DNA of 5,334 bases, from positions 1 to 5,334 of the forward strand of contig DNXT01000167.1 of assembly GCA_003505795.1 (NCBI GenBank), in the 5' to 3' direction. Shown piece by piece: positions 1-4,733 of this stretch; the stretch's first letter is position 1; each line of letters begins with the position of its first letter. The notes beneath the pieces are model-generated. The model was not told the DNA's origin, made no database searches, and saw nothing but the letters and a program-made list of their open reading frames with translations. Source of the DNA: Lysobacteraceae bacterium. GTDB lineage: Bacteria > Pseudomonadota > Gammaproteobacteria > Xanthomonadales > Xanthomonadaceae. The position numbers were made by a program, and so were the translations under genes.

Positions 1-57
1 CCGGTCGAACGCGGCGCCGGCCTGGTCCCGTGGGCCGGCAGCACTCGTCCTCTTTAA
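1..57 (+). CDS. possible C-terminal end of a plus-strand gene entering from the left
   Basis: Reading frame 1 is open from the window edge to a TAA at 55-57 and gives 18 residues ending WAGSTRPL. Thirteen of the first fourteen codons end in G or C, as in the real genes here, and the stop is followed by small GC hairpins. That is all the support there is. The stretch is too short to recognise a family, and in DNA this GC-rich an open run of 18 codons occurs readily by chance. It could equally be non-coding. Confidence 0.22.
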   Translation, partial: PVERGAGLVPWAGSTRPL

Positions 58-75
58 GCCGCTTTTCGCGGGAAG

Positions 76-90
76 CCGCCCGCAGGGCGG
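76..90. other. small GC hairpin after the possible upstream stop codon
   Basis: CCGCCC (76-81) pairs perfectly with GGGCGG (85-90) around a GCA loop. An alternative 5-bp stem uses 68-72 with 79-83. It lies about 20 nt past the TAA at 55-57, so it could end transcription of an upstream plus-strand gene. There is no T-run after it, so a terminator role is only a guess. Confidence 0.25.
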
Positions 91-104
91 ACGCGGCGCG
101 CTTC

Positions 105-168
105 CGTGGCAGCGACTTCGGCCCCGCCGGGCCTGCCGGCGAAGCGTCGCGACTGAAGTCCCTCCCGC
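105..168. repeat. palindromic REP-like intergenic repeat
   Basis: Two imperfect inverted arms flank a GC-rich centre. The left arm (about 106-121) has the core GACTTC at 114-119, and the right arm (about 153-168) has the complementary core GAAGTC at 155-160. About 12 of 16 aligned arm positions agree. Inside, CTTCG (116-120) can pair with CGAAG (140-144), and CGCCGG (125-130) with CCGGCG (136-141) around a 5-nt loop. Read on the minus strand, the right arm has a GGGAGGGACTTCAG core followed by TCGCGACG, which resembles the abundant short palindromic intergenic repeats I recall from Xanthomonas, Lysobacter and relatives. Only one copy lies in this window, so membership of a repeat family is from memory and not shown here. 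It sits just upstream of the gene at 212. Confidence 0.55.
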
Positions 169-185
169 CGCCGAGATTGTCCGGC

Positions 186-200
186 GCCAGCGGCGCTGGC
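186..200. other. 6-bp hairpin just upstream of the gene at 212
   Basis: GCCAGC (186-191) and GCTGGC (195-200) pair perfectly around a GGC triloop, ending 11 nt before the ATG at 212. It could fold in the leader of the downstream mRNA near the ribosome binding region. A 6-bp GC stem is common by chance at this base composition, so function is uncertain. Confidence 0.25.
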
Positions 201-211
201 ACAGTGGCGGC

Positions 212-571
212 ATGCCCAGCCTTATCCTCGTGATGATCGCCGCCGCGGCGGCCTATGCGTTCTGGAATTCCTCGCGCGCGGCGGCCGAGCGCGCCGAAGT
301 GCTCGGCCGCAACGCCTGCCGCGCCGCGGACGTGCAATGGCTCGACCAGAGCGTCCACGCCACCGGCCTGCGGGTGTGCCGCCTGCCCAGCGGCTGGCTC
401 GGTTTCGAGCGCACGTTCCGGTTCGACTATTCGCACGACGGCGTCGACCGCCACAGCGGCCGCCTGGTCCTGCGCGGCGAGGACCTGATCGCCTTCACCG
501 GTCCGGCGATGGCGAGCGTGACGCCGCTGCGCGGGCCGTCGCGCCCGATCGACGTCGATCCGGGCGAATGA
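212..571 (+). CDS. DUF3301-type membrane-anchored small protein
   Basis: This 119-residue protein of unknown function is probably held in the inner membrane by one N-terminal helix. Residues 3-18 (LILVMIAAAAAYAFW) form a hydrophobic segment. An Ala/Arg/Glu-rich stretch (20-36) follows, then a soluble part with CRAADVQWLDQSV (36-48) and the pattern LGFERTFRFDYSHDG (63-77). As I recall, the short N-anchor, the 'AC..A.VQ.LDQ' segment and the 'R.FRF.YS.DG..R..G...L' segment are the hallmarks of the DUF3301 family found in Gammaproteobacteria. The ATG at 212 is chosen because it keeps the membrane helix intact; the next Met (residue 8) would cut into it. The ribosome site is weak (GTGGCGG). The gene converges on sspB, with 80 nt between the stop codons. 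No partner or activity can be read from the sequence; the family match is good, the function unknown. Confidence 0.85.
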   Translation: MPSLILVMIAAAAAYAFWNSSRAAAERAEVLGRNACRAADVQWLDQSVHATGLRVCRLPSGWLGFERTFRFDYSHDGVDRHSGRLVLRGEDLIAFTGPAMASVTPLRGPSRPIDVDPGE

Positions 572-577
572 AACGCG

Positions 578-603
578 AGAGGCGGCCATCGCGGGCCGCC
601 TCT
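578..603. terminator. hairpin between convergent genes, likely bidirectional terminator
   Basis: AGAGGCGGCC (578-587) pairs perfectly with GGCCGCCTCT (594-603) around a 6-nt loop ATCGCG, with a possible extra G-T pair at 577/604. The 10-bp stem starts 7 nt past the TGA of the plus-strand gene (569-571) and lies 48 nt past the TAG of sspB on the other strand. Position and stem strength fit a shared terminator for the two converging transcripts. The T-tract is poor on both sides (TT at 603-604 on plus; a short GTTT on minus), so it is not a textbook intrinsic terminator, though U-poor GC hairpins at gene ends are usual in this kind of genome. Confidence 0.7.
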
Positions 604-651
604 TGCCGGCATGCCCGGTAGCCAGGCCGCCCCCGACGGGTTTGCGCGCTC

Positions 652-1089
652 CTACTTCACCACGCGCAGATGGGGACGCTTGCCGGCGCTCGGCGCCTCG
701 TCGCCGCCCTGGGCGGGCGGCGGCGCGTCGTCGTCCGGCGGCTCGGTGCTGGTCCCCGGGATGTCGTCCGGCAGCGCCATGCCCTGCCCGGTCTCGCGCG
801 CATACACGGCCAGGATCGCCGCCATCGGGACCTGCACCGGATAGCTCACGCCGCCGAAGCGCGCGGTGAAACTGACGCCCTCGTTGTCCATGTGCAGGTG
901 CACCACCGCGCGCTCGGCGATGTTGAGCACCACGCGCCCGTCCTTCACCGCGCTGCCGGGCACCTGCACGCCCGGCAGCCCCGCGTCGACGAGGATGTGC
1001 GGCGTCATGTCGTTGTCGTTGATCCACTCCACCAGCGCCCTCAGCAGATAGGGGCGATGGCTGCTCATGCGGGGAAAGTCTTCGCTCAT
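652..1089 (-). CDS. sspB: ClpXP protease specificity-enhancing factor SspB
   Basis: SspB is the cytoplasmic adaptor that binds the ssrA degradation tag on peptides released by trans-translation and hands them to the ClpXP protease. The 145-residue protein has the family's substrate-binding core at about 10-105: HRPYLLRALVEW, MTPHILVDAGLPGVQVP, DGRVVLNIAERAV, FTARFGGVSYPVQVP and AILAVYARE all match E. coli SspB closely. An acidic Pro/Asp-rich flexible linker follows (107-135). The last ten residues, GKRPHLRVVK (bases 655-684), are the ClpX-binding tail, matching the GRPALRVVK ending of the E. coli protein. The linker is shorter than in E. coli (145 versus about 165 residues overall). The ATG at 1089 is used, but Met8 (ATG at 1068) is possible; neither has a strong ribosome site. 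It lies 78 nt downstream of sspA in the same direction, the usual sspAB pair. Confidence 0.96.
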   Translation of the reverse strand: MSEDFPRMSSHRPYLLRALVEWINDNDMTPHILVDAGLPGVQVPGSAVKDGRVVLNIAERAVVHLHMDNEGVSFTARFGGVSYPVQVPMAAILAVYARETGQGMALPDDIPGTSTEPPDDDAPPPAQGGDEAPSAGKRPHLRVVK

Positions 1090-1102
1090 GCGCGACAGTT
1101 TA

Positions 1103-1145
1103 CGCGCAGCCCTGCATCGGAGTGCATCCGCACCGCGGCTGCGCG
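1103..1145. promoter_or_regulatory. 9-bp inverted repeat in the sspA-sspB gap
   Basis: CGCGCAGCC (1103-1111) is perfectly complementary to GGCTGCGCG (1137-1145), with 25 nt between the arms. The loop carries two near-identical TGCATC blocks (1113-1118 and 1123-1128) and could form a 3-bp inner stem. In the transcript it would fold between the sspA stop (1168-1170) and the sspB start (1089), ending 13 nt before the sspB ATG. It could act as a weak terminator/attenuator or RNA-stability element setting sspB expression relative to sspA. There is no T-run after it, so the role is inferred from position only. Confidence 0.45.
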
Positions 1146-1167
1146 CACGTCATACAGGCGACAGACA

Positions 1168-1803
1168 TCAGCCCGGCAGGTCGCGCAGCTTCTTTTCCTG
1201 GTCGGTCAGGCTGCGGATGAAACCGGGATTGCGGAAGATGCGGTTGCCGTAGTCCTCGATCGCCTTGCCGTCCTTGGGCAGCGGAATGTCCAGTGCCTCC
1301 AGCCGCCAGATGATCGGCGCCATCGCGCAGTCGGCCAGGCTCATTTCCGGATTGAGGAAGAACTTGCTGGCCTTGAACAGCGGCACCGAGGCGGTGAGCA
1401 GTTCCTTCAGGCGCTTGCGGCCGGCTTCGGCCTGGGTCTTGTTGCCGAGCTGGATCGCCTGCACCTGCGGCACCCAGTCGTGCTCGATGCGCAGCATCGC
1501 CAGGCGCAGGCGCGCGCGCGACAGCGGGTCGACCGGCATCAGCGGCGGATGCGGATAGCGCTCGTCCAGGTATTCGCTGACCACCGAGGCCGCGTACAGC
1601 ACCAGTTCGCGCTCGACCAGCGTCGGAACCGAGTGGTACGGGTTCAGGTCGATCAGGTCCTCGGGCGGATTCTGCGCATCGACCGGCACCAGATCGTAGT
1701 TGACGCCCTTGGCCGCCAGGACCAGGCGCACGCGATGGCACAGGACATCATCGGTGGAGGAAAACAAGGTCAAGGTATTTCGCATACGCACACTCGTCGC
1801 CAT
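1168..1803 (-). CDS. sspA: stringent starvation protein A (SspA)
   Basis: SspA is a glutathione S-transferase-fold protein that binds RNA polymerase and changes transcription under starvation and acid stress. In several pathogens it controls virulence genes. The 211-residue protein has an N-terminal thioredoxin-like part (about 10-88) with LTLFSSTDDVLCHRVRLVLA (11-30), NPPEDLIDLNPYHSVPTLV (45-63) and EYLDERYPHPPLMPV (77-91). An all-helical GST C-terminal part (about 95-200) follows, containing LADCAMAPIIWRL. The Pro84-His85-Pro86 surface motif, known from E. coli as important for activity, is present. The length equals that of E. coli SspA. The ATG at 1803 is chosen because GGAGAG (1810-1815) lies 6 nt ahead of it; the internal Met7 has no ribosome site. 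It is followed by sspB and preceded, 139 nt away, by petC. Enzymatic GST activity is not expected for this family. Confidence 0.96.
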   Translation of the reverse strand: MATSVRMRNTLTLFSSTDDVLCHRVRLVLAAKGVNYDLVPVDAQNPPEDLIDLNPYHSVPTLVERELVLYAASVVSEYLDERYPHPPLMPVDPLSRARLRLAMLRIEHDWVPQVQAIQLGNKTQAEAGRKRLKELLTASVPLFKASKFFLNPEMSLADCAMAPIIWRLEALDIPLPKDGKAIEDYGNRIFRNPGFIRSLTDQEKKLRDLPG

Positions 1804-1882
1804 TCAAGGCTCTCCAACGACCGGAATCCGCCGGCCGCATCGGCGCCGCCGGCCCATTGCCGACGGTCGCCACGGTGACCCG

Positions 1883-1911
1883 AGTGTGCAATTACGCGCC
1901 GAAAAAGCCAA
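1883..1911 (-). promoter_or_regulatory. candidate sigma70-type promoter for sspA-sspB
   Basis: On the minus strand TTGGCT (1906-1911, 4 of 6 to the -35 consensus) and CACACT (1883-1888, 3 of 6 to the -10 consensus) are 17 nt apart. That would give a leader of about 75-80 nt before the sspA ATG. The -10 block continues as ACACTCGG, the same eight bases seen at the putative -10 of petA, which is modest extra support. The rest of the 139-nt petC-sspA gap holds a GC-rich potential hairpin (GCCGGC at 1830-1835 with 1848-1853) and the GGAGAG ribosome site. No clear terminator was seen after petC, so read-through from petABC is also possible. Confidence 0.35.
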
Positions 1912-1942
1912 TACCACCGCCCCCCGCGCCAGCCCGGCAGGA

Positions 1943-2692
1943 TCAGTGGACGTCCTTCCAGTATTCCTTCTTCAGCAGGTACGCCAGGAACGTCAGCAAC
2001 GCCAGGAACAGCACCACCCATACGCCCATGCTCTGCCGCTTCAGCGCCGCCGGCTCGCCGGCGTACTCGAGGAAATTGCTGATGTCGCGCACGGTCCGGT
2101 CGAACTCGACCAGGTTCTGCCGGCCCGGCTGCGCCAGCTTCAGCCCGACCACCGGCTTCTCCCCGGTGACCTTGTCCACCGGGCCGTACTCCGGCTGCTG
2201 CAGGCCCTGCAGCTCCCACAGCGGGTTGGGCATCGACGCATTGGGGAACAGGGTGTTGTTCCAGCCCAGCGGGCGCGACTGGTCCAGGTGGAACGACTTG
2301 AGGTAGGTGTAGACCCAGTCGGTGCCGCGCACCCGCGCGATCAGGCTCAGGTCCGGCGGCGCCTTGCCGAACCACTTGGTGGCGGCGTCCTGCGGCATCG
2401 CGTTCTCGATGTGGTCGCCGATCTTGCCGCCGGTGAAGTTGAGGTTGTCCATCACCTCCTGCTCGCTCAGGCCGAGGTCGGCGGCCATGCGCGAGTAGCG
2501 CAGGTACTTGAGCGAGTGGCAGCCGGAGCAGTAGTTCATGAACAGCTGCGCGCCACGCTGCAGCGAGGCCCGGTCGCCGAGGTCGTTGCCGGCCTGCTGC
2601 AGCGCCGCCCCGCCCTCGGCCGCGGCCAGCGCCGCGGAAAACACCATGCCCGCTGCCGCGGCGGCGATCCGCACGATCCATCGCTTAGTCAT
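1943..2692 (-). CDS. petC: cytochrome c1, haem subunit of the cytochrome bc1 complex
   Basis: Cytochrome c1 takes electrons from the Rieske protein and passes them to a soluble or membrane c-type cytochrome on the periplasmic side. The 249-residue precursor has a signal peptide (1-24: basic MTKRW start, hydrophobic 6-22, AAA cleavage region). The haem-c attachment motif CSGCH is at 55-59 (bases 2516-2530), with His59 as one axial ligand. The APPDLSLIARVRG block (111-123) and NASMPNPLWELQG (151-163), whose Met154 is the probable sixth ligand, are both typical. A C-terminal anchor helix (about 222-240) ends in a Lys-rich cytoplasmic tail. This is the single-anchor form expected for proteobacterial c1. 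The start overlaps the end of petB by 8 nt (ATGACTAA), and GGTGA sits about 6 nt upstream of the ATG inside petB. Translation is therefore probably coupled to petB. Confidence 0.97.
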   Translation of the reverse strand: MTKRWIVRIAAAAAGMVFSAALAAAEGGAALQQAGNDLGDRASLQRGAQLFMNYCSGCHSLKYLRYSRMAADLGLSEQEVMDNLNFTGGKIGDHIENAMPQDAATKWFGKAPPDLSLIARVRGTDWVYTYLKSFHLDQSRPLGWNNTLFPNASMPNPLWELQGLQQPEYGPVDKVTGEKPVVGLKLAQPGRQNLVEFDRTVRDISNFLEYAGEPAALKRQSMGVWVVLFLALLTFLAYLLKKEYWKDVH

Positions 2693-3944
2693 GTGTGGTC
2701 ACCCGTTCCGGAACCGGCTTGGTCTTGTCCAACGTGGTCCACAGCGGCATGGTGATGAAGAAGGCGAAGTACAGGAACGTCAGCACGCGCCCGATGTAGG
2801 TCTCGTGGATGTCGGTGCCCGGACCGGAGCCGATCACGCCCAGCCAGACGAAGCACACCGCCAGCACGCCGAGGGCGACCTTGGAGATCCAGCCGCGGTA
2901 GCGGATCGACCTGACCTTGGACCTGTCCAGCCACGGCACCAGGAACAGGATCGCGATCGCCGAGAACATCACCAGCACGCCGCCGAGCTTGTTCGGCACC
3001 ACCCGCAGCATCGCGTAGTAAGGCGTGTAGTACCACACCGGCTTGATGTGCTCGGGCGTGACCAGACGATTGGCCTCGGTGAAGTTGTCGTGCTCCAGGA
3101 ACAGGCCGCCGAATCCCGGCGCGAAGAAGATGATGAAGGCCATGATGACCAGCAGGAAGCCGACCCCGACCATGTCCTTGACCGTGTAGTACGGGTGGAA
3201 CGGAATGCCGTCGGCCGGCTTGTTCGGGTCCCAGCGGTTGCCCTTCGGGCCCTTCTTGATCTCCACGCCGTCGGGGTTGTTGGAGCCGACCTCGTGCAGC
3301 GCGCCCAGGTGCAGCACCACCAGCAGCAGCAGCACCAGCGGCAGCGCGATCACGTGCAGGGCGAAGAAGCGGTTGAGGGTGGCGTCGCCAGGCAGGTAGT
3401 CGCCCATGATCCACTCGGTCAGGCCGTTGCCGATCACCGGGATCGCGCCGAACAGCGAGATGATCACCTTCGCGCCCCAGAACGACATCTGTCCCCACGG
3501 CAGCACGTAGCCCATGAAGGCCTCGGCCATCAGCACCAGGTAGATCAGCATGCCGAGGATCCACACCAGCTCGCGCGGCTTCTGGTAGCTGCCGTAGATC
3601 AGCCCGCGGAACATGTGCAGGTAGACCACGATGAAGAACAGCGAGGCGCCGGTGGAGTGCATGTAGCGGATCAGCCAGCCCCACTCCACGTCCCGCATGA
3701 TGTACTCGATCGACGCGAACGCCTCGGCGGCGCTGGTCTTGTAGTGCATCGTCAGGAAGATGCCGGTGACGATCTGGTTGACCAGCACCACCAGCGCCAG
3801 CGAACCGAAGTAGTACCAGAGGTTGAAGTTCTTCGGCGCGTAGTACTCGGTGACGTGCTTGCGGTAGACCGGCATCAGTCCCGGCGCGCGGGCGTTGACC
3901 CAGTCGAAGACTCCGTTGGCGGTACGGACAAGGATGTTGGCCAT
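2685..3944 (-). CDS. petB: cytochrome b subunit of the cytochrome bc1 complex
   Basis: Cytochrome b carries both quinone sites (Qo and Qi) and the two b haems in the inner membrane. The 419-residue protein is full length for the bacterial b-type fused form, with eight predicted helices: about 45-66, 96-117, 126-147, 196-217, 257-276, 320-339, 355-372 and 384-402. Haem ligands are His96 and His110 in helix B (13 residues between) and His197 and His212 in helix D (14 between). HEVGSNNPDG (217-226) after helix D is diagnostic. The Qo loop motif, usually PEWY, reads PVWY at 302-305 (bases 3030-3041). LPWGQMSFWGA (148-158) marks the start of the cd region. The gene starts 3 nt after petA with only a weak G-run as ribosome site, and its TAA overlaps petC, so the three genes form one coupled operon. 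Confidence 0.98.
   Translation of the reverse strand: MANILVRTANGVFDWVNARAPGLMPVYRKHVTEYYAPKNFNLWYYFGSLALVVLVNQIVTGIFLTMHYKTSAAEAFASIEYIMRDVEWGWLIRYMHSTGASLFFIVVYLHMFRGLIYGSYQKPRELVWILGMLIYLVLMAEAFMGYVLPWGQMSFWGAKVIISLFGAIPVIGNGLTEWIMGDYLPGDATLNRFFALHVIALPLVLLLLVVLHLGALHEVGSNNPDGVEIKKGPKGNRWDPNKPADGIPFHPYYTVKDMVGVGFLLVIMAFIIFFAPGFGGLFLEHDNFTEANRLVTPEHIKPVWYYTPYYAMLRVVPNKLGGVLVMFSAIAILFLVPWLDRSKVRSIRYRGWISKVALGVLAVCFVWLGVIGSGPGTDIHETYIGRVLTFLYFAFFITMPLWTTLDKTKPVPERVTTHD
3321..3332 (-). repeat. short CTG tandem run inside petB helix D
   Basis: Four consecutive CTG codons (CAG on the plus strand) encode Leu205-Leu208, flanked by GTG and further CTG codons, between haem ligands His197 and His212. 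It is a small in-frame triplet repeat in which slippage would add or remove a leucine without shifting frame. Such runs are common in high-GC genes for Leu-rich helices, so it is recorded mainly because it lies in the segment that sets the ligand spacing. Confidence 0.6.
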
Positions 3945-3947
3945 GGC

Positions 3948-4592
3948 TCAGGCAGCCCCCGTGCTCTTGGCGGACGCGCCGCCGTCGGTCGGATCCACGC
4001 CGATGACGATGGTGTTGTCGTCCAGGTAGTGGTGTGGGGGCACCAGCAGGTTGATCGGTGCCGGTACGCCGTCGAACACGCGCCCGGACATGTCGAAGCG
4101 CGACTTGTGGCAGGGGCAGAAATAGCCGCCCTTCCACTGCGGGTCGTAGGGCTCGGGGCGGATCTCGGCGACCATCTCCGGCGAGCAGCCCAGGTGGGTG
4201 CACAGTCCGACCAGCACGGAGATGTCGGGCTTGATCGAGCGCAGCTCCGGGTCCTTCAGCACGTAGTCCGGCTGCTGGTCCTTGTTGTCGGACTTGGGAT
4301 CCTTGAGCCGGCCATCGAGCGAGGGCAGCGCGTCCAGCATCGCCTTGGAGCGCTTGACGATCCAGATCGGCTGGCCGCGCCACTCCAGGATCAGGCGCTG
4401 CCCCTCCTGGAGGGCGCTGATGTCCGCCGTCACCGGCGCGCCGGCCAGCTTGGCCCGGGCGCTCGGATTCCACGACTTGATGAAAGGTACCGCTAGAAAA
4501 CCAGCTCCTACCGCACCGACCACCGCGGTTGTCGCGGTCAGAAACCGGCGACGTCCCGTGTTGGCGGGTTCATTGACCCCATCGTTGGCCAT
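3948..4592 (-). CDS. petA: ubiquinol-cytochrome c reductase iron-sulfur (Rieske) subunit
   Basis: This is the Rieske protein of the bc1 complex, which takes the first electron from quinol at the Qo site and delivers it to cytochrome c1. The 214-residue protein has an uncleaved twin-arginine-type N-terminus (TGRRRFLT, 12-19) followed by a membrane helix (about 20-38), consistent with Tat export of the folded cluster domain. Box I is CTHLGC (131-136) and box II is CPCHKSRFD (159-167). By family knowledge Cys131, His133, Cys159 and His162 bind the [2Fe-2S] cluster, and Cys136-Cys161 form a disulfide. Box II has Lys163 where many homologues have Gly. The proline loop GVPAPINL (175-182) is present. 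The ATG at 4592 has GGAGAG (4597-4602) 4 nt upstream. First gene of petABC, 3 nt before petB. Confidence 0.98.
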   Translation of the reverse strand: MANDGVNEPANTGRRRFLTATTAVVGAVGAGFLAVPFIKSWNPSARAKLAGAPVTADISALQEGQRLILEWRGQPIWIVKRSKAMLDALPSLDGRLKDPKSDNKDQQPDYVLKDPELRSIKPDISVLVGLCTHLGCSPEMVAEIRPEPYDPQWKGGYFCPCHKSRFDMSGRVFDGVPAPINLLVPPHHYLDDNTIVIGVDPTDGGASAKSTGAA

Positions 4593-4671
4593 CCGGCTCT
4601 CCGATTCTTGTTTGGGTAGCTTGAGGCTGCCAGCGGCCCAGTGGGGGTCGAGCCGCGCTGAATCCGGACCG

Positions 4672-4701
4672 AGTGTAGCGGAAGCCTCAATCGACAGACA
4701 A
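4672..4701 (-). promoter_or_regulatory. candidate sigma70-type promoter for petABC
   Basis: On the minus strand TTGTCT (4696-4701, 4 of 6 to TTGACA) and TACACT (4672-4677, 4 of 6 to TATAAT) are 18 nt apart. They lie in the 141-nt gap between the transglycosylase stop and petA. Transcription would start near 4665 and leave a leader of about 70 nt with a GGAGAG ribosome site. The gap shows no clear T-tract terminator for the transglycosylase, only GC-rich sequence at 4710-4733, so some read-through into petA cannot be excluded. No operator for a redox or iron regulator is recognisable. Confidence 0.45.
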
Positions 4702-4733
4702 TGCGGCAGCCGGCCCGGCGGGCGCGGCCCGGT

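Noticed and set aside
1..213. A minus-strand open frame from an ATG at 213 running off the left edge
   Set aside because: It is about 70 codons without a stop but Arg/Gly/Pro-rich, translates straight through the palindromic repeat and small hairpins, and overlaps the start codon of the better supported gene at 212.
30..233. A 67-codon plus-strand open frame in the left intergenic region
   Set aside because: It covers the palindromic repeat and overlaps the start of the DUF3301 gene in another frame, with Ser/Arg/Ala/Gly-rich composition and no ribosome site.
670..1878. A 402-codon plus-strand open frame across sspB, sspA and the sspA leader
   Set aside because: It is antisense to two confidently identified genes, has no ribosome site or recognisable domain, and has shadow-type composition.
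1902..1906. A T-run on the minus strand after petC, considered as an intrinsic terminator
   Set aside because: No stem of more than about 3 bp could be found immediately before it, and it fits better as spacer sequence in the putative sspA promoter.
1700..2755. A 351-codon plus-strand open frame opposite petC and the sspA leader
   Set aside because: It has the same high-GC antisense shadow pattern; the opposite strand carries cytochrome c1 with CSGCH and anchor helix in place.
2689..4473. A 594-codon minus-strand open frame overlapping petA and petB in another frame
   Set aside because: It is a frame shadow of the same genes, Arg/Gly/Ala/Pro-rich and low in complexity, whereas the petA and petB frames match their families over their full length.
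2538..4496. A 652-codon plus-strand open frame antisense to petA, petB and the start of petC
   Set aside because: It is the complement of well-supported genes. Its translation is rich in His, Gln, Arg, Val and Asp with no domain, as expected when G/C-ending codons of real genes suppress stops on the other strand.
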